Positions 1-6,829 of a DNA stretch of 64,000 nt are shown piece by piece; positions within the stretch are counted from its first letter, which is position 1; each line of letters begins with the position of its first letter. Below the pieces are notes generated by a model. The model saw only the letters and a list, made by a program, of their open reading frames with translations, was not told the origin of the DNA and searched no databases. Source of the DNA: Thermosynechococcus sp. (lineage in GTDB: Bacteria > Cyanobacteriota > Cyanobacteriia > Thermosynechococcales > Thermosynechococcaceae). The stretch is taken from the NCBI RefSeq assembly GCF_025999095.1, contig NZ_AP024678.1, positions 2,433,894 to 2,497,893 of the forward strand, in the 5' to 3' direction. The position numbers and the translations under genes are program-made.

Positions 1-72
1 CCATGATAGGGGTGTTCAATTGAGGTCAGCCCATATAGACCTTAACCTTAAATCTGCTTTAATATTCCGTAG

Positions 73-116
73 AATGCCGGCTTCCATATAACCAAAGGAG
101 GCTGGCATTTTACTTT
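73..116 (+). terminator. Hairpin followed by T-rich tail
   Basis: An inverted repeat pairs 73-85 (AATGCCGGCTTCC) with 97-109 (GGAGGCTGGCATT). It forms a 13-bp stem with two G-U wobbles and an 11-nt loop, and is followed on the plus strand by TTACTTTT. This fits a Rho-independent terminator for a plus-strand gene lying before the window. The rest of positions 1-156 shows nothing else I can name. Confidence 0.55.
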
Positions 117-156
117 TGGCGGTAAAATGAGGGCTTGCGCTTTCCACTAATCCCCT

Positions 157-882
157 GTGACTCCCACATTCTGTTGGCACTATCCACCGCTCCAAGAAGG
201 AATTCTCTGTCGGCGCTATCGGCGATTTTTTGCTGAGATTGAGTTGACCTCTGGCGATCGCATTACAGCCCACTGCCCAAATACAGGCCCAATGACAGGG
301 ATTTGCCAAGTAGGTGCCCCCGTTCAAGTCTCCTACCATGCGGACCCCAAGCGCAAGCTGGCCTATACGTGGGAAATGATTTTTGTTGACGGTACTTGGG
401 TAGGGGTGAATACCAGTCTGCCCAATCGGGTCATCGCTTCGGCATTGGCGGCAGGCATCCTACCGGAACTGGCTGGCTACGGTACGCAGCAGCGAGAGGT
501 GGCCTATGGTCAAGAGCGCAGCCGCATTGACTTTTATTTAACGGATCATCCTCAACAGCCCTCCGCCTATGTTGAGGTGAAAAATACCACTTGGGCGCAG
601 GGGGGCTTAGCGCTGTTCCCTGATACGGTAACCACCCGAGGTCAAAAGCACTTGCGGGAACTGCAATGGCTGCGGCAAACCCAGCCGGAGGCCCGTGTCT
701 GTATGCTTTACTTCATTAATCGCGGCGATTGCGATCGCTTTGCGCCCGGCGACAGTGCCGATCCCACCTATGGACAACTCTTGCGCGCTGCCTACAACGA
801 AGGGGTAGAAATTTTGCCCTACCGCTTTGCCATTGAGCCAAGGGGTATTCAGTTCTTGGGAGTTGCCAAGCTGGTGCTCTAG
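157..882 (+). CDS. sfsA: SfsA family protein (sugar fermentation stimulation homologue)
   Basis: The 241-aa product has the usual SfsA length. Family signatures are PNTGPMTG (41-48), NTSLPN (85-90), SRIDFYL (122-128), YVEVKNTT (138-145) and FPDTVTTRGQKHL (154-166). The D125 ... E140-x-K142 arrangement resembles the PD-(D/E)xK nuclease core reported for SfsA proteins. The cellular role is poorly defined: in E. coli the gene was found through effects on maltose metabolism, and nucleic-acid binding has been suggested. The start is GTG at 157; no strong ribosome binding site is visible. The gene runs into a convergent VOC gene, and the two stops share CTAG at 879-882. I am confident of the family and not of the function. 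Confidence 0.9.
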   Translation: MTPTFCWHYPPLQEGILCRRYRRFFAEIELTSGDRITAHCPNTGPMTGICQVGAPVQVSYHADPKRKLAYTWEMIFVDGTWVGVNTSLPNRVIASALAAGILPELAGYGTQQREVAYGQERSRIDFYLTDHPQQPSAYVEVKNTTWAQGGLALFPDTVTTRGQKHLRELQWLRQTQPEARVCMLYFINRGDCDRFAPGDSADPTYGQLLRAAYNEGVEILPYRFAIEPRGIQFLGVAKLVL

Positions 883-1232
883 GACATTTGGCTAAGTTCA
901 ATCAAATTGCCATCGGGATCTGCGACAAAGATTGCAGCTCGTCCTGAGGCACTGCGCTGGCAGGGGATTTGGGCTGCCACTAGGCGTTGTTCGAGACTGG
1001 CTAAATCAGTTACACCAAGGGCAAAGTGGGGGTTACGTCCCCACCGTTGATCTTGACAGGTATCTACCACCTTCTGCGCTTGGATTAGATGAATTTGCAC
1101 GGCACCGATTTGATACCAGCGGCCGGGAAATTTCAGGGGGCGATCGACGGGGGTAAGACCCAGCAACCCTTCATAGAAGGCAGCCGCTCGCTCTAGATCC
1201 GTGACGTTAATGGCAACGTGGAGAAAAACCAT
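879..1232 (-). CDS. VOC (glyoxalase/bleomycin-resistance fold) protein
   Basis: A single-domain 117-aa VOC protein. It opens with LHVAINVTDLERAAAFYEG, the first beta-alpha-beta unit, and ends FVADPDGNLIELSQ, the second metal-ligand strand. Possible metal ligands are His5 and the Glu of LIEL. The substrate cannot be read from the sequence. Its ATG overlaps the TGA of the upstream cpcS gene by one base (TGATG at 1230-1234), so the two are probably translationally coupled, which makes an association with pigment metabolism possible but unproven. Its stop overlaps the sfsA stop on the other strand. Confidence 0.85.
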   Translation of the reverse strand: MVFLHVAINVTDLERAAAFYEGLLGLTPVDRPLKFPGRWYQIGAVQIHLIQAQKVVDTCQDQRWGRNPHFALGVTDLASLEQRLVAAQIPCQRSASGRAAIFVADPDGNLIELSQMS

Positions 1233-1768
1233 CAGGAGTTGGCGGGTTGCGTCACCCCTAAGCGAATTTCCGAGCAGAAGGAAGCCATACTAAAACCACC
1301 AAAGCGCTTGAGAATACTGGTGCGCAGACGTAAATTGGGGCTGGCAAACCAGAGGCGCTCTTCGGAATACATGGTTTCGTATTCGGTAATCAATGTCAGG
1401 GCACCATCACTGCCCATACTGAAGCGACCCGCAACGGGTGCTTTTTCGGCATAGCCCATTTCCCGCAGGAGCTTGCCTTCCATCCGCGACCCCTGATCCA
1501 TGATGGGGACTAATACTGTTGAGCCTTCGTGCTTCTCGCTATCCCATTCCATTGTGCCGTCCCAGCTAACCCGTGCGCCGCACACTGCCCAAGCGGGATC
1601 CATGTCATATTGCTGACACAGGGCAATTACCGCAGGATCATCGACGGACAGTAATTCAATGGTTAACTGAGACTTGCCTGACTCAGTTTGCTTAAAAGCC
1701 AAGTGATGACTCGTACGTTGGGAAAACCAGCGGCCAGCACTTTGGGCAAAAAAATCGCGGATGTCCAT
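1232..1768 (-). CDS. cpcS: CpcS/CpeS-type phycobiliprotein lyase
   Basis: The 178-aa protein is of the CpcS/CpeS (DUF1001) family, which attaches phycocyanobilin to Cys-84-type sites of phycobiliproteins through a lipocalin-like fold. Recognisable segments are [18 protein letters not shown] at the N-terminus, a central WDGTMEWDS, and [17 protein letters not shown] near the C-terminus. A longer frame opens four codons upstream (1780), but MDIRDFF at 1768 matches the usual family start. A candidate promoter reads on the minus strand as TTGGAA (1845-1850), 18 nt, TACCCT (1821-1826). A perfect HLR1 motif lies 37 bp beyond its -35. The downstream VOC gene overlaps by one base. The enzyme family is clear; which bilin sites it serves is not. 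Confidence 0.93.
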   Translation of the reverse strand: MDIRDFFAQSAGRWFSQRTSHHLAFKQTESGKSQLTIELLSVDDPAVIALCQQYDMDPAWAVCGARVSWDGTMEWDSEKHEGSTVLVPIMDQGSRMEGKLLREMGYAEKAPVAGRFSMGSDGALTLITEYETMYSEERLWFASPNLRLRTSILKRFGGFSMASFCSEIRLGVTQPANS

Positions 1769-1886
1769 ACCTATGCACACTGCTAATGGAGACAGAATCG
1801 GTATTTTTTAGTCTTTTTTTAGGGTACACCGTCTCTTCGATTGCTTCCAAACGATCGCCCCCAGGAAAGGGCACTCAAAAATCAAA

Positions 1887-1904
1887 AATGTAACAATATG
1901 TAAA
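1887..1904 (-). promoter_or_regulatory. HLR1 element (predicted RpaB-binding site)
   Basis: Read on the minus strand this is TTTACATA TT GTTACATT, which fits all 16 constrained positions of the cyanobacterial HLR1 consensus (G/T)TTACA(T/A)(T/A)NN(G/T)TTACA(T/A)(T/A), two direct repeats bound by the response regulator RpaB. It lies between cpcS (minus) and DUF2605-DUF2973 (plus). It covers the expected -35 zone of a plus-strand promoter whose -10 would be TAAGAT at 1918-1923. Binding is a prediction. Confidence 0.6.
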
Positions 1905-1951
1905 CGAGTTTAAGGTTTAAGATAGAAGTTAGGTTGCCCTCATCAATCCCT

Positions 1952-2275
1952 ATGCTGCACTCAAATTTACCTGAGCCTCAACTACTTAAGGTCTTACTGG
2001 AGCCGCTACTTGAAGATTTTCAGTACTGGTTCACGCGATCGCGATCGCTGTTGCAGACAGAAGTCATTCCCTTTTTGAACGTGGCGGAACAGCAGGCACT
2101 CCTTGAACAGGTGGAGACGGCCCTCAACGATGTAATTGCCACCCAAAGCCTCTTTCGGGCAACGGACGGCCAAGTGGGGGTTGATACACAGGTATTAATG
2201 CAGTGGCATACACTCTTGATGGAGTGCTGGCAGGTTGCCCACCACTATCGCTTATCCAAATCTTGTGACGCTTAA
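1952..2275 (+). CDS. DUF2605 family protein
   Basis: I recognise this 107-aa protein as the cyanobacterial DUF2605 family (EPQLLKVLLEPLLEDFQYWF, then a long amphipathic helical region). It has no signal peptide, membrane segment or catalytic motif. The frame extends to a TTG at 1934, but the ATG at 1952 gives the conventional family start. It precedes a DUF2973 gene by 36 nt, a pairing I recall as common in cyanobacteria. The promoter region contains a perfect HLR1 element. The function is unknown; the association with a light-stress operator and the neighbouring bilin lyase gene hints at photosynthetic acclimation, which is inference. Confidence 0.8.
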   Translation: MLHSNLPEPQLLKVLLEPLLEDFQYWFTRSRSLLQTEVIPFLNVAEQQALLEQVETALNDVIATQSLFRATDGQVGVDTQVLMQWHTLLMECWQVAHHYRLSKSCDA

Positions 2276-2311
2276 ACCATTCTCAGTGCTTGGCTCGGAG
2301 GTGCTCTCTTC

Positions 2312-2593
2312 ATGTTGCAGTTGATCTACATTGTTGCCTTTACGGTCTTGGCCCTACTGGCCATGGCGAATTTGATTCGCAGTTTATTGACCCTCGGCAT
2401 TGAATCGCAAGGGCAATTGTCACCGCAACGGGTGACCCATCCAGAACTTTTAGATAGTGATGGCCATGTGATTGACGAACCCCTGTTGGTAATGCGCTCT
2501 TTGAGCGTCGAAGATGCCCGTGCTCAACTGGATGCGATCTATCGCGCATCCCCCAGCTACGGTGACGACTCCTGTGGAGAAACTCAAGCCTAA
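2312..2593 (+). CDS. DUF2973 family small membrane protein
   Basis: The 93-aa protein has one N-terminal membrane segment (about residues 2-25, LQLIYIVAFTVLALLAMANL) and an acidic soluble tail containing HPELLDSDG and DAIYRASP. These match the cyanobacterial DUF2973 family. It follows DUF2605 by 36 nt in the same direction and is probably co-transcribed with it. No function is known to me. The 178 bases between its stop and the convergent comEC stop contain no supported gene. Confidence 0.8.
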   Translation: MLQLIYIVAFTVLALLAMANLIRSLLTLGIESQGQLSPQRVTHPELLDSDGHVIDEPLLVMRSLSVEDARAQLDAIYRASPSYGDDSCGETQA

Positions 2594-2771
2594 ATTTTTA
2601 GGCCCCATAGGCCGTTCCTGAACTGCTGGCTTCAGGGGGATGCAAGCGCGGTGACCGCCTGTGGCGCTTTTAGCGACTGGATGGGGGCTAGACCGCCGAT
2701 CTCCAGCACCTTTAGCAACTACTCCAAGAAACATTGGCAACTGCCCCCTTGCAATTGCGCCAAAGGGAGAG

Positions 2772-5057
2772 CTAGATCAAACTATCGTTTTGCGGAGCAT
2801 TTGCCTTTAGGGAGCCATCGGCCTGCCAGCGTACTTCCCCCACTTCGCCAACGACAAAATAGGGAATGTGTTGCTGCTTTAGGTAGCCGGCGATCGCCGG
2901 ATCAAGGGTAGGGCGACTAAGAATGACACTGCGTGGTTTGACAATTTCAAAGAGGCGTGGTGTTAATTTGCGCCCCCACCACCAGAGAACCTGGGGCGGT
3001 TCTATGGGCGTCACGGCCAGCCAATCGGTTTGGGCGGCATCCCGGCTCGGATCGGTCACAAAGAGCCATTGAGTGTTGCCCAGCTCCAAGGTCAAGATGG
3101 CTGGATCCGCTCGCAGGACAGTAATTTTCACCTGCCCCAGTTGAACCGGTTGCCGCAGGGGTAGGGATTCATGGGGGACTTTGAGGGTGCTCAACATTTC
3201 TCGGTAGGCAGGATCACTCTCGGCCGTTGGCACATCCGTCAATTGGCGAATTGGCGTCATCCAATGAATATCGGCCCAACCCCGTTGTTGGCGGTACCGG
3301 CGATCGCTAGCCACCGCCCAATCAATGCGATTAATGCCCTCTTGAGCCAAGAAAGCCGTTAACCCTTCGGGATCCCCCCCATTAATTACCACGGTTCCCG
3401 CCGGTTGCTGAATTACTAGTGTGGGCACCTGTGTATTGGCGAGAACGGTGGCTTGAAAGAGGGTGTTTTGGCGGAGAATAAAGGGCACTAGGACAAGGCT
3501 GACGCCCAGTGTAAACACCAAAAACCAGCGCCGCCGCCAAGGGGGACTTAACCACACCAGCACCATCAGAGCATAGAGGACAACAACCTGTAGCCAACCC
3601 AAGCTGCCCAGGGCAATCATTGCCCCCGGCCATCGGCCAATGGTTTCAATCAGCCACAGCAGCAAGGCGGTGGGGGAGTAGAGAAGCCAAGCTAGAGCGG
3701 ATCCTAGGGGGGGAAGGATGAGGCCAACCATTGCACTGATAAACCCCCCAACCGTCAAGAAAATGAGAAGAGGATTGGCAAGGACATTGGCCGGCAGACC
3801 ATAGACTGGGAAAGTGCCAAAGATGGCGAGGGACAGGGGAAGTACCCAGAGGCTGGCTGCTACAGACACAGCAACGACGTTGCGCAGGAAGGTCGGCAGC
3901 CAATCGAGGCGATCGCTGATGGGTTGGGCACTGACAATTAAGCCCAAGGTGGCGAGGAAGCTCAATTGAAAGCCAATGTCCTCAATCCAAAGGGGGTTGT
4001 AGATCAGCATGGCAGTGGCGATCGCCAGCAGGATCACAAGGGGCTGCCCCTTTTGGCCATCCACTAAAGCCACTAACCCCGCTAAGCCCATGAGCACAGC
4101 GCGCATTGCTGAGGGGGCAAATCCAGTCAAAAAAGCAAAGAACACCAAGACACCAGCCCCCAGACCATAGCGCCACCGGTGCGGCAGAGGGCGGGTTGCC
4201 GTTAGGACAACCGCCAAAAGAATTGCTGTGTGAAACCCTGAGGCCGCCAGCGCATGGGAAAGCCCCACGCGCCGAAAACTGTCGCGCACCTCAAAGGGAA
4301 TCGCCACCGCACGGTTCCCCAGCACCATGGCCGCGACCACCGCCCCATAGCGATCGCCCAATCCTTGGGTATGGACTTGGAGAATTCGCTGCCGCAGGGC
4401 CCACAACCCCCAGGGTGATCCCTGATCCAAAATCGTGACCTTATGGCCCGCTAAGCCCGCAAAGGTATGCTGCAACTGAAGCTGCCGCCGAAAGTTAAAG
4501 GCACGAAAAAACTGACTACCCCCACTGCGGGGAAGATAGAGCCGTCCCACAAGCCGAATCCGTTGGCTGGGATGCAGCTTTGCCCCTTGCTGCGCTGGCA
4601 GGGTTACATAGAGGCGGCCACTCGCCCTCCCCTGCAGGACCCCACGTTGGGCAGGGTCCTGACTGAGATTTTGATAGCGCTCCACCCCTAGGAAAAAGCG
4701 TAGGCGCCCAGCACGATTGGGCAGGGGTGTGGTTTCAACACGACCCTCAACGAGCACCGTTGGCGGTAGATGCAGTGCCTCAAGACGCGGCACCAAACTG
4801 CTGAGGTCATTCACCCCTGGCTGGGGGGTGCGCAGCCATACATAGAGCGTTGCCAAGAGGGCAACCACGGTGGCGATCGCAAAACTTTGACTCGCAGGCA
4901 GTCGCAGCCAAACCTTTCCACCGCGACGACGGCCCCCATAGAGCATTCCCCCTAGTACCAAGACCCCCAGCCACCCCCACGGAAAGAGACTGAAAATACA
5001 CCCCGTAACAAAGGCGATCGCCCAGAGAATCCCATCCGCCTTGGTAATGTTGAACAT
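2772..5057 (-). CDS. comEC: ComEC/Rec2 DNA-uptake channel with degenerate C-terminal domain
   Basis: The 761-aa polytopic membrane protein is the channel thought to pass single-stranded DNA into the cytoplasm during natural transformation. It has N-terminal membrane helices (about 9-40), an OB-like DUF4131 region (about 65-220), the Competence domain with repeated helices (about 230-500; signature VGLSHALAASGFHTAILLA), and a C-terminal beta-lactamase-like region from about 520. In that region INGGD is retained, but the metal-binding HxHxDH stretch is missing and reads AVASDRRYRQQ. The protein may therefore be a channel without nuclease activity. The upstream region carries an 18-bp tandem duplication. 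Confidence 0.92.
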   Translation of the reverse strand: MFNITKADGILWAIAFVTGCIFSLFPWGWLGVLVLGGMLYGGRRRGGKVWLRLPASQSFAIATVVALLATLYVWLRTPQPGVNDLSSLVPRLEALHLPPTVLVEGRVETTPLPNRAGRLRFFLGVERYQNLSQDPAQRGVLQGRASGRLYVTLPAQQGAKLHPSQRIRLVGRLYLPRSGGSQFFRAFNFRRQLQLQHTFAGLAGHKVTILDQGSPWGLWALRQRILQVHTQGLGDRYGAVVAAMVLGNRAVAIPFEVRDSFRRVGLSHALAASGFHTAILLAVVLTATRPLPHRWRYGLGAGVLVFFAFLTGFAPSAMRAVLMGLAGLVALVDGQKGQPLVILLAIATAMLIYNPLWIEDIGFQLSFLATLGLIVSAQPISDRLDWLPTFLRNVVAVSVAASLWVLPLSLAIFGTFPVYGLPANVLANPLLIFLTVGGFISAMVGLILPPLGSALAWLLYSPTALLLWLIETIGRWPGAMIALGSLGWLQVVVLYALMVLVWLSPPWRRRWFLVFTLGVSLVLVPFILRQNTLFQATVLANTQVPTLVIQQPAGTVVINGGDPEGLTAFLAQEGINRIDWAVASDRRYRQQRGWADIHWMTPIRQLTDVPTAESDPAYREMLSTLKVPHESLPLRQPVQLGQVKITVLRADPAILTLELGNTQWLFVTDPSRDAAQTDWLAVTPIEPPQVLWWWGRKLTPRLFEIVKPRSVILSRPTLDPAIAGYLKQQHIPYFVVGEVGEVRWQADGSLKANAPQNDSLI

Positions 5058-5091
5058 AGCCTTGTCGGGGTTGGCGTCCAGTGGAAGTACT

Positions 5092-5127
5092 TAGGAGAAA
5101 CTCTAAGACTAGGAGAAACTCTAAGAC
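5092..5127. repeat. Perfect 18-bp tandem duplication upstream of comEC
   Basis: TAGGAGAAACTCTAAGAC occurs at 5092-5109 and again, identically and directly adjacent, at 5110-5127. Degenerate relatives (CTTTAAGAA, CTTTAAGAAA, CTTTAGGG) continue to about 5163. The array lies 35 bp upstream of the comEC start codon, so it sits in its leader or promoter. Confidence 0.9.
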
Positions 5128-5195
5128 GGCACCCTACTTTAAGAACCTTTAAGAAACTTTAGGGACGGAGTTTTAGAGCCAATTCACACCTTAGC

Positions 5196-5486
5196 CTATG
5201 TCATGCCGACACTAAGGGGCACCCGCGTCTTTTTTTCGGCCTCAATGGTCACCTCTTCAGGACGGCAGCGCACCACACTAACCTCAAGTCCCTCTGCTCC
5301 CTCAGCCTTCAGGTCCTCAATGTAGCCATCCTTTTCTTTTTCGGCCTCCATGGATGTCAGAAAAGGGCCAAAGTAGTACGTGCAGGGGGGGGTCTTTGTC
5401 TCTATTTTGACCCACCATGCCAGACCGATTCCATTGAGGAGATCGGCGAGCCAGCTTGTAAAACCTGTATTATTATCGCTAAGCAT
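5196..5486 (-). CDS. DUF1816 family protein
   Basis: The 96-aa protein is recognised as DUF1816 from the core WWVKIETKTPPCTYYFGPF followed by a helical segment and a short basic strand (SVVRCRPEEVTIE). The family occurs in cyanobacteria and is sometimes found with phycobilisome genes; its biochemical function is unknown to me. A longer frame opens at 5513, but the ATG at 5486 follows GGGAGGA by about 8 nt, a good ribosome binding site. The coding strand carries a run of eight C (over the TPPC codons) that is in frame here. An HLR1-like element lies about 130 bp upstream. Confidence 0.85.
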   Translation of the reverse strand: MLSDNNTGFTSWLADLLNGIGLAWWVKIETKTPPCTYYFGPFLTSMEAEKEKDGYIEDLKAEGAEGLEVSVVRCRPEEVTIEAEKKTRVPLSVGMT

Positions 5487-5612
5487 TGACAGTATTCCTC
5501 CCAGACTTGCCAAATTGCCCCAACCAATCCATACATCTCTTGGTTTACTCTCTATTTGTGTATAACTGATCCCCCCCTAAATGTGTATGGCGAAAATTCC
5601 AAACCATCAATT

Positions 5613-5630
5613 GTCACATTTATTTACATC
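5613..5630 (+). promoter_or_regulatory. HLR1-like element upstream of DUF1816
   Basis: GTCACATT TA TTTACATC matches 14 of the 16 constrained positions of the HLR1 consensus (two direct half-sites offset by 10 bp). The misfits are C at position 3 of the first half and C at position 8 of the second. It lies in the 193-bp gap between rsmG and the DUF1816 start. This is the second HLR1-type site in the first 6 kb. Confidence 0.4.
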
Positions 5631-5679
5631 AAAACTCCCCAGGAAGACAAGATCGACAAGCATCGACAAGATCACCGAT

Positions 5680-6366
5680 TCAACCCTGACGCTGCAGGTA
5701 AACGCAGTGCCGTTGGGCATGACTCAAGGGAGTAGTAAATCCTTGAATGTCTAGTTGTCGAGTGCGGTATCGCGGCAAGAGAGTCTCTAGATGTTGAGTA
5801 TCCTCGTCGCTCCACTGGCCTCGGTACAGGACTAAGATGCCCCCCGAGCGCAACAGGGGCAAGCCGTAGGCACAACAACGAGCAACATCACCGACGGCTC
5901 GAATCAAGGCCAAATCATAACGGCGCCCATGGGACTCTGCCCGTCCCCATTCTGGGTAAATGTTGGCCAAACCAATCGCTGAACCCAGAGAGTGCAAAAA
6001 TTTGACTTTCTTTTGGGTTGCTTCAAGGAGCGTTACTGACCAGTCTGGGCGGGCGATCGCCACCGGTACCCCCGGAAAACCACCGCCACTGCCAATATCA
6101 ATGACCTGTTGAATCTTGGTTCCCCACAACGTTTCCCCAGTGGGCTGAAGCCACGGCAAAATGCCCCGCAACGAATCCCAGAGGTGCTTCTCCCAGAAAT
6201 CAGGGGCTGCCGTAATCCGCGTCAGGTTCATCCCTTGGTTGGCTGCAAGGATAGCCCCATAGAACCGTTGAAACTGTTCCTGCTGTTGGGGTGTGGGTTG
6301 CCACTGGAGTGTCTCCTGCCAAGGGAATTGCTCAAGCAATAACGTGCTAGGATTCGTTATCACCAC
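5680..6366 (-). CDS. rsmG: 16S rRNA (guanine527-N7)-methyltransferase RsmG
   Basis: The 228-aa protein is of RsmG/GidB length and uses S-adenosylmethionine to methylate G527 of 16S rRNA. Seen are NLTRIT (47-52), HLWDSL (61-66), the SAM-binding loop DIGSGGGFPG (90-99), LLEATQKKVKFL after it, and a C-terminal HCVYLQRQ strand. Its start overlaps the end of the upstream 101-aa gene by 20 nt (6347-6366), so the two form a coupled pair. Confidence 0.95.
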   Translation of the reverse strand: MVITNPSTLLLEQFPWQETLQWQPTPQQQEQFQRFYGAILAANQGMNLTRITAAPDFWEKHLWDSLRGILPWLQPTGETLWGTKIQQVIDIGSGGGFPGVPVAIARPDWSVTLLEATQKKVKFLHSLGSAIGLANIYPEWGRAESHGRRYDLALIRAVGDVARCCAYGLPLLRSGGILVLYRGQWSDEDTQHLETLLPRYRTRQLDIQGFTTPLSHAQRHCVYLQRQG

Positions 6367-6652
6367 TGGGCAGCTCTCTCTTTGCGGTTAGCACCTCCCA
6401 TGCGGCTTTGAGGCGCTCCTCAAAATCCTTGACATGGCTAGAGACGGTATCAGCATTCGACTTCAGCTCTGCGATCGCCGTTTCAAGGGCTTTTTGGACA
6501 TCCGCGGGCAGGGCTTTGAGTTGGGCAGTGGCAAACCGTTGCAGAGCCGCAAGGAGGGCTTTTGCCGCTTCGGTCACTTCCTCTGGACTGACGGCTTCTG
6601 TTTCAGGTTCGGGAGTTGGAGACTCTGGTGGCGAAACTTGTTCTTCAGACAT
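6347..6652 (-). CDS. Conserved acidic helical protein upstream of rsmG
   Basis: The 101-aa protein is not one I can name. Residues 1-30 are rich in Pro, Glu and Thr (PPESPTPEPETEAVSPEE). The remainder is predicted helical (EAAKALLAALQRF, ALETAIAELKSNADTV, FEERLKAAWEVL), resembling a coiled-coil scaffold or a histone-like helical repeat. There is no signal peptide. The frame extends to 6676, but the ATG at 6652 (MSEEQVSPP) looks the better start. It overlaps rsmG by 20 nt. No function is inferred. Confidence 0.7.
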   Translation of the reverse strand: MSEEQVSPPESPTPEPETEAVSPEEVTEAAKALLAALQRFATAQLKALPADVQKALETAIAELKSNADTVSSHVKDFEERLKAAWEVLTAKRELPSGDNES

Positions 6653-6829
6653 AGGGCAATGCTCCCAAGTTAGCACTCAACAAGCTTAGCAATTATCTTG
6701 CCCACCCTAGAAAAGGGCTGTACTTCTACCTTAGCAAATGGCTTTTTTGATGTTCAGAGCCTAAGTCCCTAAAGATCAAAGAGCAACCCCGCCCCATTGG
6801 GCAGGGAAGATATCGAAGATATCGAAGTA

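Noticed and set aside
3982..5001. Several plus- and minus-strand frames inside comEC
   Set aside because: They overlap a full-length, well-conserved gene and show no recognisable family.
6672..6695. Possible CIRCE element (TTAGCACTC)
   Set aside because: Only the left half is present; the inverted right half GAGTGCTAA is missing, and no heat-shock gene lies downstream.
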